NCBI RefSeq assembly: GCF_002025705.1
Contig: NZ_CP018846.1
Span: 3,835,501-3,899,500, forward strand
Reading direction: 5' to 3'
Length of the DNA stretch: 64,000 nucleotides
Source of the DNA: Pseudomonas putida
GTDB lineage: Bacteria > Pseudomonadota > Gammaproteobacteria > Pseudomonadales > Pseudomonadaceae
The position numbers were made by a program, and so were the translations under genes. The notes beneath the pieces were generated by a model. That model worked only from the letters and a program-made list of their open reading frames with translations. It had not been told where the DNA came from and made no database searches. Below, piece by piece: positions 63,701 through 64,000 of the stretch. Each line of letters opens with the position of its first letter. Position 1 is the stretch's first letter.

Positions 63701-64000
63701 CGCTTCATCAAGGCCGCGCCAGTCCTGATAGTCCACAGGCGTGCTGCCCGGCTTGTGGATGATCTGCAGCATGGTTTCGCCGGCGTTCCAGCTGAACGAG
63801 GCGCGCAAGGCCTCATGCCGTGCCACCACGGCCTGCCAGGCCTGGGCGAAACGCTCAGGGTCAAGCGCGCTGTTGATGCGGTAGCGGTCCTGCATGTAGT
63901 AGAGGCCGGTGCCCGGTTCCAGCAGGGTATGCAACAGCATGCCCTCCTGCATCGGCGTCAGCGGGTAGACGTCTTCGATCTGCGCGGCCGGGATCGGCAG
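60740..64000 (-). CDS. pvdL: Pyoverdine NRPS, terminal C-A-T module (PvdL-like; 5' part beyond window)
   Basis: The 1086 visible residues are the C-terminal end of a longer protein, since the frame is open through the right edge with the condensation-domain start [16 protein letters not shown]. Order: condensation domain (NHHILIDAW), adenylation domain (A3 [17 protein letters not shown] [15 protein letters not shown]5 NAYGPAE, A7 YRTGDLA, A8 [17 protein letters not shown]10 NGKLDRKAL), carrier domain with the phosphopantetheine Ser in [12 protein letters not shown], then a short tail and stop with no thioesterase. My alignment with GrsA gives specificity residues D-I-W-E-L-T-A-D-D, whose acidic positions suit a basic substrate such as diaminobutyrate. 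PvdL ends with a Dab module, so this identity fits. Confidence 0.8.
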   Translation of the reverse strand: MPIPAAQIEDVYPLTPMQEGMLLHTLLEPGTGLYYMQDRYRINSALDPERFAQAWQAVVARHEALRASFSWNAGETMLQIIHKPGSTPVDYQDWRGLDEAAQEARLQALHKQEREAGFALLQEAPFHLRLVRVDDERYWFMMSNHHILIDAWCRSLLMNDFFELYQALGEGRQAQLPVPPRYRDYIGWLQRQDMDEARNWWQASLAGFERATALPSDRPLRNDHAGDGMVVGDCYTRLEVSDGVRLRELAQAHQLTINTFAQAAWALVLARYSGDRDVAFGVTVAGRPVSLPQMQRTVGLFINSIALRVQLPEPGQRCSVRQWLQAVLERNMELREYEYLPLVTIQDCSELPKGQPLFNSLFVFENAPVETAVLDHAQHLNASSDSGRTHTNFPLTAVCYPGDDLGLHLSFDQRYFDYPTVERLLAEFKRLLLALVQGFEGEVSELPLLGEAEQRFLLDDCNRTERAYPLTQSYVALFEAQVAAHPERTVARCLDASYDYAGLNLAANRLGHALVAAGVAIDQPVALLAERGLPLLGMIVGSFKAGAGYLPLDPGLPSARLQRIVELSRTPVLVCSAACAEQARQLLDDLASVARPQLLIWEEVQGSSIASHNPGIHSGPDNLAYVIYTSGSTGLPKGVMVEQRGMLNNQLSKLPYLALSERDVIAQTASQSFDISVWQFLAAPLFGARVEIVPNAIAHDPQGLLAHVQATGISVLESVPSLIQGMLANDHQALDGLRWMLPTGEAMPPELAAQWLQRYPQIGLVNAYGPAECSDDVAFFRVDMASTRGSYLPIGTPTDNNRLYLYGEDQTLVPLGAVGEVCVAGTGVGRGYVGDPLRTALAFIPHPHGAPGERLYRTGDLARQRPDGVLEYVGRIDHQVKIRGYRIELGEIEARLHEQAEIRDAAVGVQESANGKHLVGYLVAHQGVVADAALLEQVKQRLRAELPEYMVPLHWGWFASLPHNANGKLDRKALPAIEIGGQHSQAYLAPRDELEEVLAGIWAEVLKAERVGVHDNFFELGGHSLLATQIASRVQKQLQLNVPLRAMFECSTVEELAEYVRGLQGSEMDEGKADRLSDLMAELEGL

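Overview
The window is chromosomal DNA of high G+C content from a Pseudomonas, most probably the P. putida group. Three things support this. The gene order fabA-fabB ... htpG ... sucDC-lpd-sucBA-sdhBADC-gltA ... etfAB/ETF-QO ... pvdRT-opmQ agrees with what I remember of P. putida genomes (not checked by search). The intergenic spaces carry Pseudomonas-type REP palindromes. Pyoverdine genes (pvdR, pvdT, opmQ, a pvdH-type aminotransferase and the end of a pvdL-type NRPS) are present.

Layout. 1-11.5 kb: the tail of a hybrid sensor kinase, fabA-fabB (unsaturated fatty acid synthesis), an amidohydrolase-like exported protein, a pirin, a dienelactone hydrolase, htpG, two overlapping hotdog thioesterases, a small lipoprotein, a DUF599 membrane protein and brnQ. 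11.5-24.6 kb: the central TCA block, transcribed leftward as sdhCDAB-sucAB-lpd-sucCD, with gltA divergent. 24.7-34 kb: small exported or accessory proteins, a MocR/GntR-aminotransferase regulator, a three-gene envelope operon (solute-binding protein, DUF4398 lipoprotein, OmpA lipoprotein), and etfBA divergent from ETF-ubiquinone oxidoreductase. 34-38.3 kb: a 551-residue protein of unknown role with PLAT-like and trefoil-like regions, an MHS-type MFS transporter, a receiver-like protein lacking its phospho-acceptor Asp, and an ECF sigma factor.

38.5-45.5 kb is an iron/pyoverdine region: the PvdRT-OpmQ tripartite exporter, a siderophore-interacting flavoprotein, and the diaminobutyrate aminotransferase that supplies a pyoverdine precursor. 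Sequences fitting the PvdS (iron-starvation sigma) promoter pattern TAAAT-N16-CGT lie upstream of pvdR and pvdH. 45.6-47.7 kb holds a two-component system. 48.1-50.8 kb is a toxin-immunity island: a glycine-zipper effector with a C-terminal Ntox15/Tde-like DNase region (HxxD motif), followed by two GAD-like/DUF1851 immunity-type genes; the DNA is clearly AT-richer from the toxin tip through the first immunity gene. 50.8-56.9 kb encodes a periplasmic molybdenum hydroxylase of the isoquinoline oxidoreductase type with its cytochrome c and its XdhC- and MobA-like maturation proteins. 57.1-60.5 kb is dsbD, an Lgt-like/TlpA fusion and dsbG. From 60.7 kb to the right edge is the C-terminal C-A-T module of a large NRPS whose specificity residues (my alignment) suit diaminobutyrate, the product of the pvdH-type enzyme 15 kb away.

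Two near-identical palindromes of about 210 bp (47747-47962 and 60502-60710) bracket the toxin island, the molybdenum hydroxylase cluster and the dsb cluster. I saw no tRNA, rRNA, CRISPR array, insertion sequence or integrase. The most interesting parts are the orphan effector with two immunity genes, the palindrome pair, the PvdS/PsrA-type sites, and the uncharacterised 551-residue protein.
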